20,297 bases of DNA from Comchoanobacter sp040266255 (GTDB taxonomy: Bacteria > Pseudomonadota > Gammaproteobacteria > Comchoanobacterales > Comchoanobacteraceae), in NCBI GenBank assembly GCA_040266255.1, contig JBDQEV010000018.1, forward strand, positions 1-20,297, in the 5' to 3' direction. Of this stretch, positions 7,807 through 14,260 are shown piece by piece. A program made the position numbers and the translations under genes. The notes under the pieces were generated by a model. The model was not told where the DNA came from, ran no database searches, and saw nothing but the letters and a program-made list of their open reading frames with translations. Numbering within the stretch: the first letter of the stretch is position 1; every line of letters begins with the position of its first letter.

Positions 7807-8878
7807 TCGACAGCCCTGCCAATTGCTTTGCAGTATTCTCCCGACTTAAAGATGTCAGCAACTCCTCCATATCTCCTTCCATCACTTCAGCAAGCCGATA
7901 CAGTGTTAAGTTGATTCGATGATCAGTTAAGCGCCCCTGTGGAAAGTTATAAGTCCGAATGCGCTCTGATCGGTCCCCACTACCAACTTGCATTGAGCGC
8001 TGCGAAGACATTTCTTGCTGCTGTTTCTCTCTTTGCTGCTGTAAAATCTTAGCAGACAGTAATGCCATGGCTTTGGCTTTATTTTTATGCTGAGACCTTT
8101 CATCCTGACACTCTACCACTGTTTGTGTTGGGATATGAGTAATACGTACTGCTGAATCAGTCGTATTAACGTGTTGTCCACCCGCTCCACTTGAACGATA
8201 TGTATCAATACGTAAATCTTGAGGATTAATCTCTACATGAGCAACTTCATTGACCTGTGGCAAAATAGCAACAGTGACTGTTGATGTATGAATACGACCT
8301 TGTGACTCAGTTTGCGGTATTCGTTGCACCCGATGTGTCCCACTTTCATACTTCAACATCTTATACACATCTTGGCCCTTGAGTGAGTAAATTACTTCTT
8401 TATAGCCACCACTAGACGCAGTTGATTGAGAAACAGCCTCATAACGCCAGCGGTTTTTATCAGCATACATCAAATACATTCTCAGTAAGTCACCAACAAA
8501 CAATGCTGCTTCATCACCACCTGCACCGGCTCTTATTTCAATATAGATATCCTTATCATCATCTGGATCTTCTGGCAGCAATAGAATCATGAGTGACTGC
8601 TGTGTCTCTTCTAAACTCTGTTTCAAAGATACAATCTCATCTTTAACCAAGTCCTTCATATCCTCATCATCAGCTAACAACATCGTCTCTGATAACTGTT
8701 CTTCGAAACCTTCATAACGTATAAATGCTTCTACAATCCCTGCAATGGAATGTAGCTCTTTGCCAATCTTTTCAAACATCTTATGATCTTGCATCAAATC
8801 AGGATTTGCCTGAATCTCTTCAAGCTCCTGATGACGCTTTTTAATTTCATTGAGCTTTATACGTATTGAATCTTGCAT
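7796..8878 (-). CDS. prfA: Peptide chain release factor 1
   Basis: RF1 reads UAA and UAG and triggers peptide release. The 360-residue length equals the family standard. The peptidyl-transferase loop GAGGQHVN is at 231-238 with Gln235 as the PrmC target. The codon-recognition tripeptide is Pro188-Gln-Thr190 (RIPQTESQGRIHTS); the middle residue varies between species. Many genes in the window end in TAA, TAG or TGA, so both release factors are presumably in use. ATG 8878 is preceded by AGTAGGG at a good distance. A TATAAT box lies at 8912-8917. Confidence 0.97.
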   Translation of the reverse strand: MQDSIRIKLNEIKKRHQELEEIQANPDLMQDHKMFEKIGKELHSIAGIVEAFIRYEGFEEQLSETMLLADDEDMKDLVKDEIVSLKQSLEETQQSLMILLLPEDPDDDKDIYIEIRAGAGGDEAALFVGDLLRMYLMYADKNRWRYEAVSQSTASSGGYKEVIYSLKGQDVYKMLKYESGTHRVQRIPQTESQGRIHTSTVTVAILPQVNEVAHVEINPQDLRIDTYRSSGAGGQHVNTTDSAVRITHIPTQTVVECQDERSQHKNKAKAMALLSAKILQQQREKQQQEMSSQRSMQVGSGDRSERIRTYNFPQGRLTDHRINLTLYRLAEVMEGDMEELLTSLSRENTAKQLAGLSSED

Positions 8879-8911
8879 TTTTAACCCTACTCTTCGTACC
8901 CCATCGTATCT

Positions 8912-8917
8912 ATTATA
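8912..8917 (-). promoter_or_regulatory. -10 box of a probable prfA promoter
   Basis: TATAAT on the minus strand, 33 bases before the prfA start and just beyond the end of tatC. No convincing -35 is visible; the upstream sequence overlaps the tatC stop. It would allow prfA-prmC to be transcribed apart from the tat genes. Confidence 0.4.
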
Positions 8918-8927
8918 CTAATGAATT

Positions 8928-9632
8928 TCAATCTAAAATCTCCTTCATCTTTGCTTTTGACCAAACATAAAACACAATCGTCACCTCAATTGCAAACCAA
9001 AGTGGCAGCGCCATTGTCAGTTGTGAAATAACATCTGGAGGGGTTAAAACCATGGAAACAAAAAATATCCCGCTGACCCAATAACCTCTATTATACCTTA
9101 ACCACTCTACTGTTATCCAACCACTGCTCAACATAATATAGATCAACAATGGTGCTTCAAAAACCAATCCAGCAATCAACGCCACCTGCAAACTTAAACT
9201 CATCATTGCATCCATGTTTGGCAAAAAGACCAGTCCTTGAGGCAAAAACTGCTTTGCAAATGATAACAATACTGGTACCACCATCCATAGCCCTATACTT
9301 GATCCCAACATAAATAGTAACGTCGCAAAAACTGCAATCAACATAAAATGCTGTCTTTCATTGACATACAATGCTGGAGAAACAAATAATACAAACTCAT
9401 ACGCCCAATATGGCACACTTAACCATAATGCAAAAGCACCCGCTATCCTCCAAGGAAGCAATACACCTGATCGAATATCTGACAATAAAATCTGATTAAC
9501 TTCTGAATGCCATATCTCCGTCAGCAACTGATAAAAGTTTTGGTAAAATATTGCACCTACAAACCACAATAATAAATAACATATAGCGGCCCGCATCACC
9601 CTTGCACGAAACTCATACCAGTAACGCAACAT
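8928..9632 (-). CDS. tatC: Sec-independent protein translocase subunit TatC
   Basis: TatC is the six-helix membrane receptor for twin-arginine signal peptides on folded proteins. The 234-residue protein is slightly short at the N-terminus, but the key receptor parts are present: EFRAR at 7-11 (equivalent of ELRxR), FVSPALYVNERQ at 83-94 with Glu92, VFEAP at 158-162 and LTPPDVISQ at 196-204. Six hydrophobic spans can be read. The start codon overlaps the stop of the small TatA/TatB-like gene in TAATG, so the two are translationally coupled. Likely substrates include the Rieske iron-sulfur protein of the respiratory chain, which would fit the oxidase-assembly genes nearby; that is inference. 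Confidence 0.95.
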   Translation of the reverse strand: MLRYWYEFRARVMRAAICYLLLWFVGAIFYQNFYQLLTEIWHSEVNQILLSDIRSGVLLPWRIAGAFALWLSVPYWAYEFVLFVSPALYVNERQHFMLIAVFATLLFMLGSSIGLWMVVPVLLSFAKQFLPQGLVFLPNMDAMMSLSLQVALIAGLVFEAPLLIYIMLSSGWITVEWLRYNRGYWVSGIFFVSMVLTPPDVISQLTMALPLWFAIEVTIVFYVWSKAKMKEILD

Positions 9633-9775
9633 TATTTTAAATCTTGTACTTCATCTTTCAATAAAGCCATTGTCTCTTTTAATCTCTTCACTAATTGTTT
9701 AACTTGCTTTGGCCCCATAAAAATTGTTGCAACAAATGCAATCATTAACCATTCACCGCCACCCATTCTAAACAT
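9632..9775 (-). CDS. TatA/TatB-family translocase protein, 47 residues
   Basis: A short frame between the DUF2909-like gene and tatC encodes 47 residues starting MFRMGGGEWLMIAFVATIFM. It has the Tat layout: short N-tail, one membrane helix (about 9-20), a Gly-Pro hinge (GPKQVKQL at 21-28) and an amphipathic Lys-rich helix ending KDEVQDLK. Glu8 and the GP hinge recall TatB, while the very short length recalls TatA, so one protein may serve both roles. The ribosome site AGGAGGTGAT (9777-9786) matches the anti-Shine-Dalgarno over ten bases and sits 5 bases from the ATG from its core. The start overlaps the preceding gene by 8 bases and the stop overlaps tatC by 1 base. Confidence 0.88.
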   Translation of the reverse strand: MFRMGGGEWLMIAFVATIFMGPKQVKQLVKRLKETMALLKDEVQDLK

Positions 9776-9989
9776 TATCACCTCCTAAATATTGTAAGTC
9801 TTGTGATGGCACGATCCACCCAGCAGCATCTAGCCCTAATATAATCATAAAAAGCAATAACGAAAGCCCAATTCGAATTTGAAAATGCTTACCAAGTGAA
9901 TCCTGACCTCTTAGCAAATCTCTTGCCGCCAACCCTAGTACAACTAGTAGCATCAAAATAACAATTAACATCCCTATTTTAACCAACAC
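9768..9989 (-). CDS. Twin-transmembrane protein, DUF2909-like
   Basis: The 73-residue product has two hydrophobic helices (about 5-25 and 42-62) joined by a polar loop (RDLLRGQDSLGKHFQIRIG). The pattern, including the RIGLSLLLF start of the second helix and the GWI that follows it, resembles the DUF2909 family. From general knowledge that family is usually found among cytochrome c oxidase genes next to SURF1, with unknown function. The start is GTG at 9989 with AAGGAAG upstream; the first ATG is at codon 7. It heads the tat transcript here and overlaps the TatA/TatB-like gene. SURF1 lies about 1.8 kb away on the other strand, suggesting the oxidase cluster was split. Confidence 0.7.
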   Translation of the reverse strand: MLVKIGMLIVILMLLVVLGLAARDLLRGQDSLGKHFQIRIGLSLLLFMIILGLDAAGWIVPSQDLQYLGGDNV

Positions 9990-10101
9990 AGATAGACTTC
10001 CTTCTAAATGAACCTATCTTACACCAAAGCATCAGTTTATAAAATCAATAATCACAGCCTACACCTATTATATAAAACTTTTAGATAGCTTGCTTATTGA
10101 A

Positions 10102-10107
10102 TATAAT
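10102..10107 (+). promoter_or_regulatory. -10 box at leaderless spacing before glutaminyl cyclase
   Basis: A perfect TATAAT ends 6 bases before the ATG at 10114. With usual -10 to +1 spacing, transcription would start on the A of that ATG. No Shine-Dalgarno lies before it. No good -35 is visible. An upstream TTG at 10090 would lie before the transcript start and is therefore unlikely to be used. Confidence 0.45.
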
Positions 10108-10113
10108 GAATAC

Positions 10114-10854
10114 ATGAAAGCACTTTACACACTGAGCCTATTTCTTCATATTGCTTTTGCATCTATAGATGTAAGCCCAATTCCTTTATATCACTACCAA
10201 CATATTGCTAGCCACCCACATCAGCCTCAATTTTTTACTCAAGGCCTAACCTACCATCAAGGCCATTTATACGAATCTAGCGGTTTATATGGCCAATCCA
10301 AGCTCATTCAGTACCAACATGGACTTTTATTACCCAAAATATCTTCTTTATCACCGCAAATATTTGCAGAAGGCATTGCCTCCAACCAATCCAGTCTTTT
10401 TCAGCTCACCTGGAAAGAAGTCATTGCATTAGAGCATACCAAAAACTCTAATCGTATCATTCCTCAGTTTAATCAGGGTTGGGGACTTTGCTTTGATGGT
10501 GGATACTTTATTCAATCAGATGGCTCTAATCGACTATACTATCGACACCAAGATCTATCTCCAGCATTCCATATCAATGTACACTTCAAAGACTCTCCCG
10601 TCGGAGGCATCAATGACCTCATGATTTATAAAGGTTTCATCCTCGCCAATATTTGGTATCAAGATATCATCATCATTATTTTACCTTATAATGGAGAGGT
10701 CATTGGATACATTAACTGCAAAGATCTCCGAACAATCACACCCTATATTTCTTCTGGTGATGTTCTCAATGGTTTATGCCTACTTCCAAACGGAAATATT
10801 TTACTCACAGGCAAAAACTGGACATACCTATATGAGATCAAGTTATTGATTTAG
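10114..10854 (+). CDS. Secreted glutaminyl-peptide cyclotransferase (beta-propeller type)
   Basis: This enzyme cyclises N-terminal glutamine to pyroglutamate. From ATG 10114 the protein has 246 residues, with signal peptide MKALYTLSLFLHIAFAS and then the five-bladed propeller family of papaya and bacterial QC. Matches in order: FTQGLTYHQGHLYESSGLYG at 41-60 (Glu54 equals the catalytic Glu of papaya QC), FAEGIA at 84-89, QGWGLCFDGGYFIQSDGS at 121-138, GGINDLMIYKGFILANIW at 164-181 (Asn167), DVLNGLCLLPNG at 216-227 and LTGKNW at 231-236 (Lys234). The usual LNELE reads INDLM, so the last acidic residue is replaced by Met. The start at 10114 is preferred over TTG 10090 for the signal peptide and the -10 box. 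It converges on the next gene with a 12-base overlap. Confidence 0.9.
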   Translation: MKALYTLSLFLHIAFASIDVSPIPLYHYQHIASHPHQPQFFTQGLTYHQGHLYESSGLYGQSKLIQYQHGLLLPKISSLSPQIFAEGIASNQSSLFQLTWKEVIALEHTKNSNRIIPQFNQGWGLCFDGGYFIQSDGSNRLYYRHQDLSPAFHINVHFKDSPVGGINDLMIYKGFILANIWYQDIIIIILPYNGEVIGYINCKDLRTITPYISSGDVLNGLCLLPNGNILLTGKNWTYLYEIKLLI

Positions 10855-11247
10855 TGGATTGATACTCATACCGCCTAACTCTATTAATAGCGATTCACCA
10901 TTCTCACCCGCACTACCTTCACTCTGTTCTGGCTTAGCAGCCTGCATTGCTTGCTTAGCAGCCTTTCGCTTTCGCCTTTTATGAAGATTGGATCCGCTCA
11001 ATGGTTTTATAGATGCAGAACTTACTGCAGCACCAGCTGAACCTTTAGCACTAGGTGCAAGACATACTGAACCTTTCAATCTAAAATCAAAGTTCACCAA
11101 ATGATCAGCAATGTCTGCTAATGATTTTGGTTGGTATTTAGGATCTGATTTCTTACCTGCTATTACCCCTGCCGATGATGCTCTTTTGGATAATGCTTCT
11201 GTTACACTGGATGATGCTGTTGTTACACTGGATGATTCTTTTGCCAT
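10843..11247 (-). CDS. Unrecognised Ser/Ala-rich protein with KRRKRK patch
   Basis: The 134-residue product belongs to no family I know. It is low in complexity: the N-terminus repeats SSSVT (MAKESSSVTTASSSVTEA), encoded by two 21-base repeats. The middle holds a more ordered stretch, SLADIADHLVNFDFRLKGSV (about 42-61), then Ser/Ala/Gly-rich linker, then HKRRKRKAAKQAMQAAKPEQ (about 89-108). The tail GESLLIELGGMSINPLNQ is mildly hydrophobic. There is no signal peptide or membrane segment. The cluster of basic residues looks like a nuclear-localisation or nucleic-acid-binding patch. AAGAG lies before the ATG at 11247. A host-directed protein is possible in this setting but unproven. Confidence 0.6.
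   Translation of the reverse strand: MAKESSSVTTASSSVTEALSKRASSAGVIAGKKSDPKYQPKSLADIADHLVNFDFRLKGSVCLAPSAKGSAGAAVSSASIKPLSGSNLHKRRKRKAAKQAMQAAKPEQSEGSAGENGESLLIELGGMSINPLNQ
11201..11242. repeat. Two tandem 21-base repeats
   Basis: GTTACACTGGATGAT occurs at 11201-11215 and again at 11222-11236, each followed by a six-base variable part, giving a 21-base period. On the coding (minus) strand this makes the SSSVT-type heptad repeat at the N-terminus of the Ser/Ala-rich protein. A third, degenerate copy may lie just before 11201. Confidence 0.8.
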
Positions 11248-11431
11248 TTTTTCTCTTATTGTTTTACATACAATATATCAAAAATCGTTTAATATCAATC
11301 AAATAAGGCAGCCAGAATGGGCGCTCATATACTACTCATCAATAAAGATGAAATCAATCTAATAAGATACTCTTGAATAAGATGGTATAACATGGCATTA
11401 TATTGAATAATATAAAAATAATAAGAAAACT

Positions 11432-11707
11432 ATGACTATAATGACCAGACAACGTAAAAGATTTTCTGACCAAATTAAGGCCGACAAAACCAAAACCTCT
11501 CAGGCAGCAAAGACCAAAAAGGACAGAACAACTGAATGGGTTTTGAAACAATCAGGCTATCACCCCCATAGAAGAATTTCTCCTAGAACATTGAACAAAG
11601 ATAGAAGCGATAAGATTTACTCACTATTCTCACAAACCACAATGAGCCAATCTAGTCAACCTGAAAGCTGTGCAACCACAGTTAAACAAACATCTGAGCC
11701 TACATAG
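11432..11707 (+). CDS. Unrecognised small basic protein
   Basis: A 91-residue frame starts MTIMTRQRKRFSDQIK. The first half is strongly basic (RQRKRF, KADKTKTSQAAKTKKDR), the middle reads TEWVLKQSGYHPHRRISPR, and the tail is rich in Ser, Thr and Gln. No signal peptide, membrane helix or known domain is visible. The upstream region is very AT-rich, with TATAAAA at 11411-11416 and a 7-base inverted repeat TTATATT/AATATAA at 11398-11415, but no Shine-Dalgarno. The second ATG, three codons in, is an alternative start. It may be a small nucleic-acid-binding or secreted protein, or not a gene at all. Confidence 0.45.
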   Translation: MTIMTRQRKRFSDQIKADKTKTSQAAKTKKDRTTEWVLKQSGYHPHRRISPRTLNKDRSDKIYSLFSQTTMSQSSQPESCATTVKQTSEPT

Positions 11708-11790
11708 AGATCAATTAAAATCGCCTACTAGCATCGTCTCCCAATAGCTGAAATAAATTTAGCTCTCCAAGAGATGATAGCACCACAAGA

Positions 11791-11819
11791 TTGCACTAGC
11801 TGCTTTGTAGATATATATT
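11791..11819 (+). promoter_or_regulatory. SURF1 promoter at leaderless spacing
   Basis: TTGCAC (11791-11796), a 17-base spacer and TATATT (11814-11819) form a good sigma-70 promoter. The ATG of SURF1 begins at 11826, exactly 7 bases beyond the -10, where transcription is expected to start. No Shine-Dalgarno is present, so the message is probably leaderless. Confidence 0.55.
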
Positions 11820-11825
11820 AATCAT

Positions 11826-12455
11826 ATGAAAAGATTATTGATATCCAAGTTACTCCTCTACATTGTCATCATGCTGATATTTAGCCTACTCGCAGTTTGG
11901 CAAGTGCACAGAGCAAAAGCTGTGTACCTGCTTCAGCCAAATTCTGAATATGTGAGTCACAATCAAATTACGATAGAACATAACCTCAAGCAAGCAACCC
12001 TGCAGGGTGAATTCATGCCCTTCCTATTCATTCAGCCTAGAAGCTACCATCACCAACCAGGGTACTTAGTATGGGCGCCTTTTAAAACTGATAACAAATG
12101 GATATTAATTAGTCTTGGGTTCATGTTAAAACCTGAGGTGCCTAATATTAACACTTTAACCGGCACAATTCGTTTCATCCCCCCTCCCTTTAAAATCAGT
12201 CAGCCTCAGCATTTGACTTCTTTCCCAGTAACTGTTGGACAACTTGATATTGACTATTTTTCATCTCTCTTACCACAAAACCTGGAGCCATATGTGATTA
12301 TCGCAGACGGTGCCATTGAACAAGTTCTACAATCATACTCTGAGGAAAAACTACTGAAACATATTAACTATGCAATTCAATTTTTTTTGATTGGTATAGC
12401 CTTGTGTATTGGAATCAACCAATTGATTAAACAATACCCACCCAAAGCAAACTGA
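11826..12455 (+). CDS. SURF1-family cytochrome oxidase assembly protein
   Basis: SURF1 proteins help insert heme a into subunit I of aa3-type cytochrome c oxidase. The 209-residue product has the family layout: an N-terminal membrane helix ending in AVWQVHRAK (about 23-31, the WQxxR signature), a periplasmic beta-rich middle (GEFMPFLFIQPRSYHHQPGYLVWAPF), and a C-terminal helix introduced by HINYAIQFFLIGIALC, where the usual QW reads QF. It is shorter than most bacterial SURF1 proteins (about 230-260). It is the first of the oxidase-assembly genes on this strand. The structural oxidase subunits are not in the window. Confidence 0.85.
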   Translation: MKRLLISKLLLYIVIMLIFSLLAVWQVHRAKAVYLLQPNSEYVSHNQITIEHNLKQATLQGEFMPFLFIQPRSYHHQPGYLVWAPFKTDNKWILISLGFMLKPEVPNINTLTGTIRFIPPPFKISQPQHLTSFPVTVGQLDIDYFSSLLPQNLEPYVIIADGAIEQVLQSYSEEKLLKHINYAIQFFLIGIALCIGINQLIKQYPPKAN

Positions 12456-12496
12456 TAAAAGAACATTAACCCATAACACATCTATTTTATAGTGTA

Positions 12497-12843
12497 TTGC
12501 ATACAAAACATCGAACAGATCAACTGAACTCCCTTGGTATTTTCATGGTTGTGTTTCTCTCTATAGTGACACTTTCAGTATTTTTGATTGTGTCAATCTT
12601 TTTAAAAAAGTGGCCTTTGCCATCTATATTTTTTAAAGTAAACACAACTGCGCGTCTGTTGTTATTTACTGGCATGCAACCCGCTTCAATAAAACCTTTG
12701 AGAATGCATGCCAAGACATCAATACTTTACGTATGATAAAAGAATTTAGAGAAGGGAGACAAAATGCTCTTTTCTATTGTAAGAATGCTATTCAATCTCA
12801 TCAAGGACCGAGTCCCCATAAGACCATGCAGTTTAATGCATAA
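12497..12843 (+). pseudogene. Probably frameshifted small membrane protein gene
   Basis: Between SURF1 and the SCO-like gene, one frame from 12497 (TTG; first ATG 12545) encodes a clear membrane helix, FMVVFLSIVTLSVFLIVSIF, then KKWPLPSIFFK, before running into less convincing sequence and stopping at 12736. A second frame is open from 12637 to a TAA at 12841-12843 and reads protein-like throughout, for example YWHATRFNKTFENACQDIN and REGRQNALFYCKNAI. The frames join near a T-run (TATATTTTTTAAAG, about 12626-12637). I read this as one gene broken by a frameshift. No ribosome site is seen, and TATAGT lies at 12489-12494. I do not recognise the product; sequencing error is the other explanation. 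Confidence 0.35.
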
Positions 12844-12914
12844 GCAAACATAATATTTATTTTAAGCTTCATCGACTCAAAAAATCAGTGTAGTATGATG
12901 CAAAAGGAATGAAT

Positions 12915-13328
12915 ATGCATACTACATTGAAGCAACTATGGATGGTCTTTGTCATCCCTATTATGATTGGTATTGGCCTTGCTGCCAGCGGGTATATTGG
13001 CACCCCGAGGAACAAAGGGATCTGGATTAACCCACAAGTGCCTCTCAGCTACTATACTACAACCCAACCCAACAGCAATTACCAATGGACTGTTCTCTAC
13101 CCTTGTCAAAGCTGTGAACAGTCAAATGCGCTGAGAAATGCTATTTCTACTCTAGGCGTAAAACAATCACTGGTGAAAATATTAATACCTGAAGCGCTGA
13201 ATGAAACAGACGAACAATACTTTTATTTAGCCGATCCACATCAAATGCTCATCCTCAAATACCCCATACACGACCCTCTTGCATTAGTCAGTGATTTAAA
13301 ACGCTTACTCAAATCAGTCTCTCAATGA
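12915..13328 (+). CDS. SCO/thioredoxin-like protein of the oxidase-assembly cluster
   Basis: The product is about 137 residues with one N-terminal membrane helix (LWMVFVIPIMIGIGLAASGYI) and an outward-facing domain. That domain contains WTVLYPCQSCEQS, a Cys-x-x-Cys site in thioredoxin-like position, and ends FYLADPHQMLILKYPIHDPL...DLKRLLKSV. This matches the conserved but uncharacterised protein often found between SURF1 and heme A synthase in gammaproteobacteria (LVDP...YP...DLKRLLK). A role in copper or thiol chemistry of oxidase assembly is inferred. AAAAGGA lies 6 bases before ATG 12915, which decides the start; ATG 12909 touches the ribosome site. TATGAT at 12894-12899 may be its promoter. 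The stop overlaps the ctaA start in ATGA. Confidence 0.78.
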   Translation: MHTTLKQLWMVFVIPIMIGIGLAASGYIGTPRNKGIWINPQVPLSYYTTTQPNSNYQWTVLYPCQSCEQSNALRNAISTLGVKQSLVKILIPEALNETDEQYFYLADPHQMLILKYPIHDPLALVSDLKRLLKSVSQ

Positions 13329-14260
13329 AAAAGCTAAAAATTATTCTCTTTATATTTGCATTTCTAGTCATTGGCTTTGGTGCATTTACTCGTTTGAAAG
13401 ATGCAGGGCTTGGCTGCCCTGACTGGCCTGGTTGCTATGGCCATGCGCTATATCCACAAACTCACCAAGAAATAGCCAATGCAAATATAGAACACCCAAA
13501 TCGACCTTTTAATGAAGAAAAAGCCTGGCCAGAAATGTACCACCGCTACCTTGCAGGCATGCTAGGACTAGGTATAGCTTTTCTTGCGATTAAAAACTTA
13601 CTCAATCAAAAACATCAAACGAGTAGCTACCTTATTTTAGGCGTCTTACTTTTCCAAGGCTTACTAGGGGCTTGGACTGTAACGATGCTACTACATCCTC
13701 TTATTGTACTGGCACATTTACTTGGCGGTTTTTCCATTGCTACACTACTCTTTTATCAGCTACTACCACATCCTATTCAATTTGGCGCAAATCTTAATAC
13801 AGGCATAATCGCTCTGATTTTATTTCAAATCATACTGGGCGGCTGGACCAGCACAAATTACGCAGCACTGATTTGTCCTGATTTCCCAAGCTGTCAAGGT
13901 TCATTATTCCCCCCTCTATACCTTAAAGAAGCTTTTTTAACCATGCTACCGATCGGACCATTATATGAATTTGGCACTATGTCAAACGTAGCAAGAGTGA
14001 CCATTCAAATATTACACCGCTATACTGCTCTGATTATCTGCATTACACTCCCAACTGTTCTTTATCTACAACGTCATTCATTCAGTCAATTTAAAGCACT
14101 ACTGCCTTTAAGCATTCTGATGCTTCAAATCATACTGGGCATTAGCAATATTATCTGGTTGCTACCAATATCGGTTGCTGTTTTACATAACCTTACTGCA
14201 CTATGCTTACTTCTCAGTTGGCTTTGGTACTGCCAAAGACCAAAATCACTCCAATATTAA
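13325..14260 (+). CDS. ctaA: Heme A synthase (COX15/CtaA family)
   Basis: CtaA oxidises the C8 methyl of heme O to a formyl group, giving heme A for aa3 oxidase. The 311-residue eight-helix protein has the heme-ligand histidines of both halves: His73 (EMYHRYLAG), His131 (VLAHLLGG), His231 (ILHRYTAL) and His288 (VLHNLTAL). Cysteine pairs lie in the outer loops (Cys31/Cys37 in GLGCPDWPGCYG; Cys184/Cys190 in CPDFPSC). The opening FGAFTRLKDAGLGCPDWPGC is diagnostic. The start overlaps the SCO-like gene by 4 bases, and the 3' end overlaps the ctaB frame by 58 bases. Confidence 0.96.
   Translation: MKKLKIILFIFAFLVIGFGAFTRLKDAGLGCPDWPGCYGHALYPQTHQEIANANIEHPNRPFNEEKAWPEMYHRYLAGMLGLGIAFLAIKNLLNQKHQTSSYLILGVLLFQGLLGAWTVTMLLHPLIVLAHLLGGFSIATLLFYQLLPHPIQFGANLNTGIIALILFQIILGGWTSTNYAALICPDFPSCQGSLFPPLYLKEAFLTMLPIGPLYEFGTMSNVARVTIQILHRYTALIICITLPTVLYLQRHSFSQFKALLPLSILMLQIILGISNIIWLLPISVAVLHNLTALCLLLSWLWYCQRPKSLQY

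Noticed and set aside
8309..8320. RF1 codon-recognition tripeptide reads Pro-Gln-Thr instead of Pro-Ala-Thr
   Set aside because: The middle residue of this tripeptide varies among bacterial RF1 proteins, so I see no sign of altered stop-codon use.
11111..11362. 83-codon plus-strand frame opposite the Ser/Ala-rich gene
   Set aside because: Its protein mirrors the repeats of the opposite strand and has no ribosome site; the minus-strand frame explains the sequence better.
12671..12712. GGCATGC...GCATGCC inverted repeat as ends of a small inserted element
   Set aside because: Only seven bases, no target duplication, no transposase, and it falls within a continuous protein-like frame.
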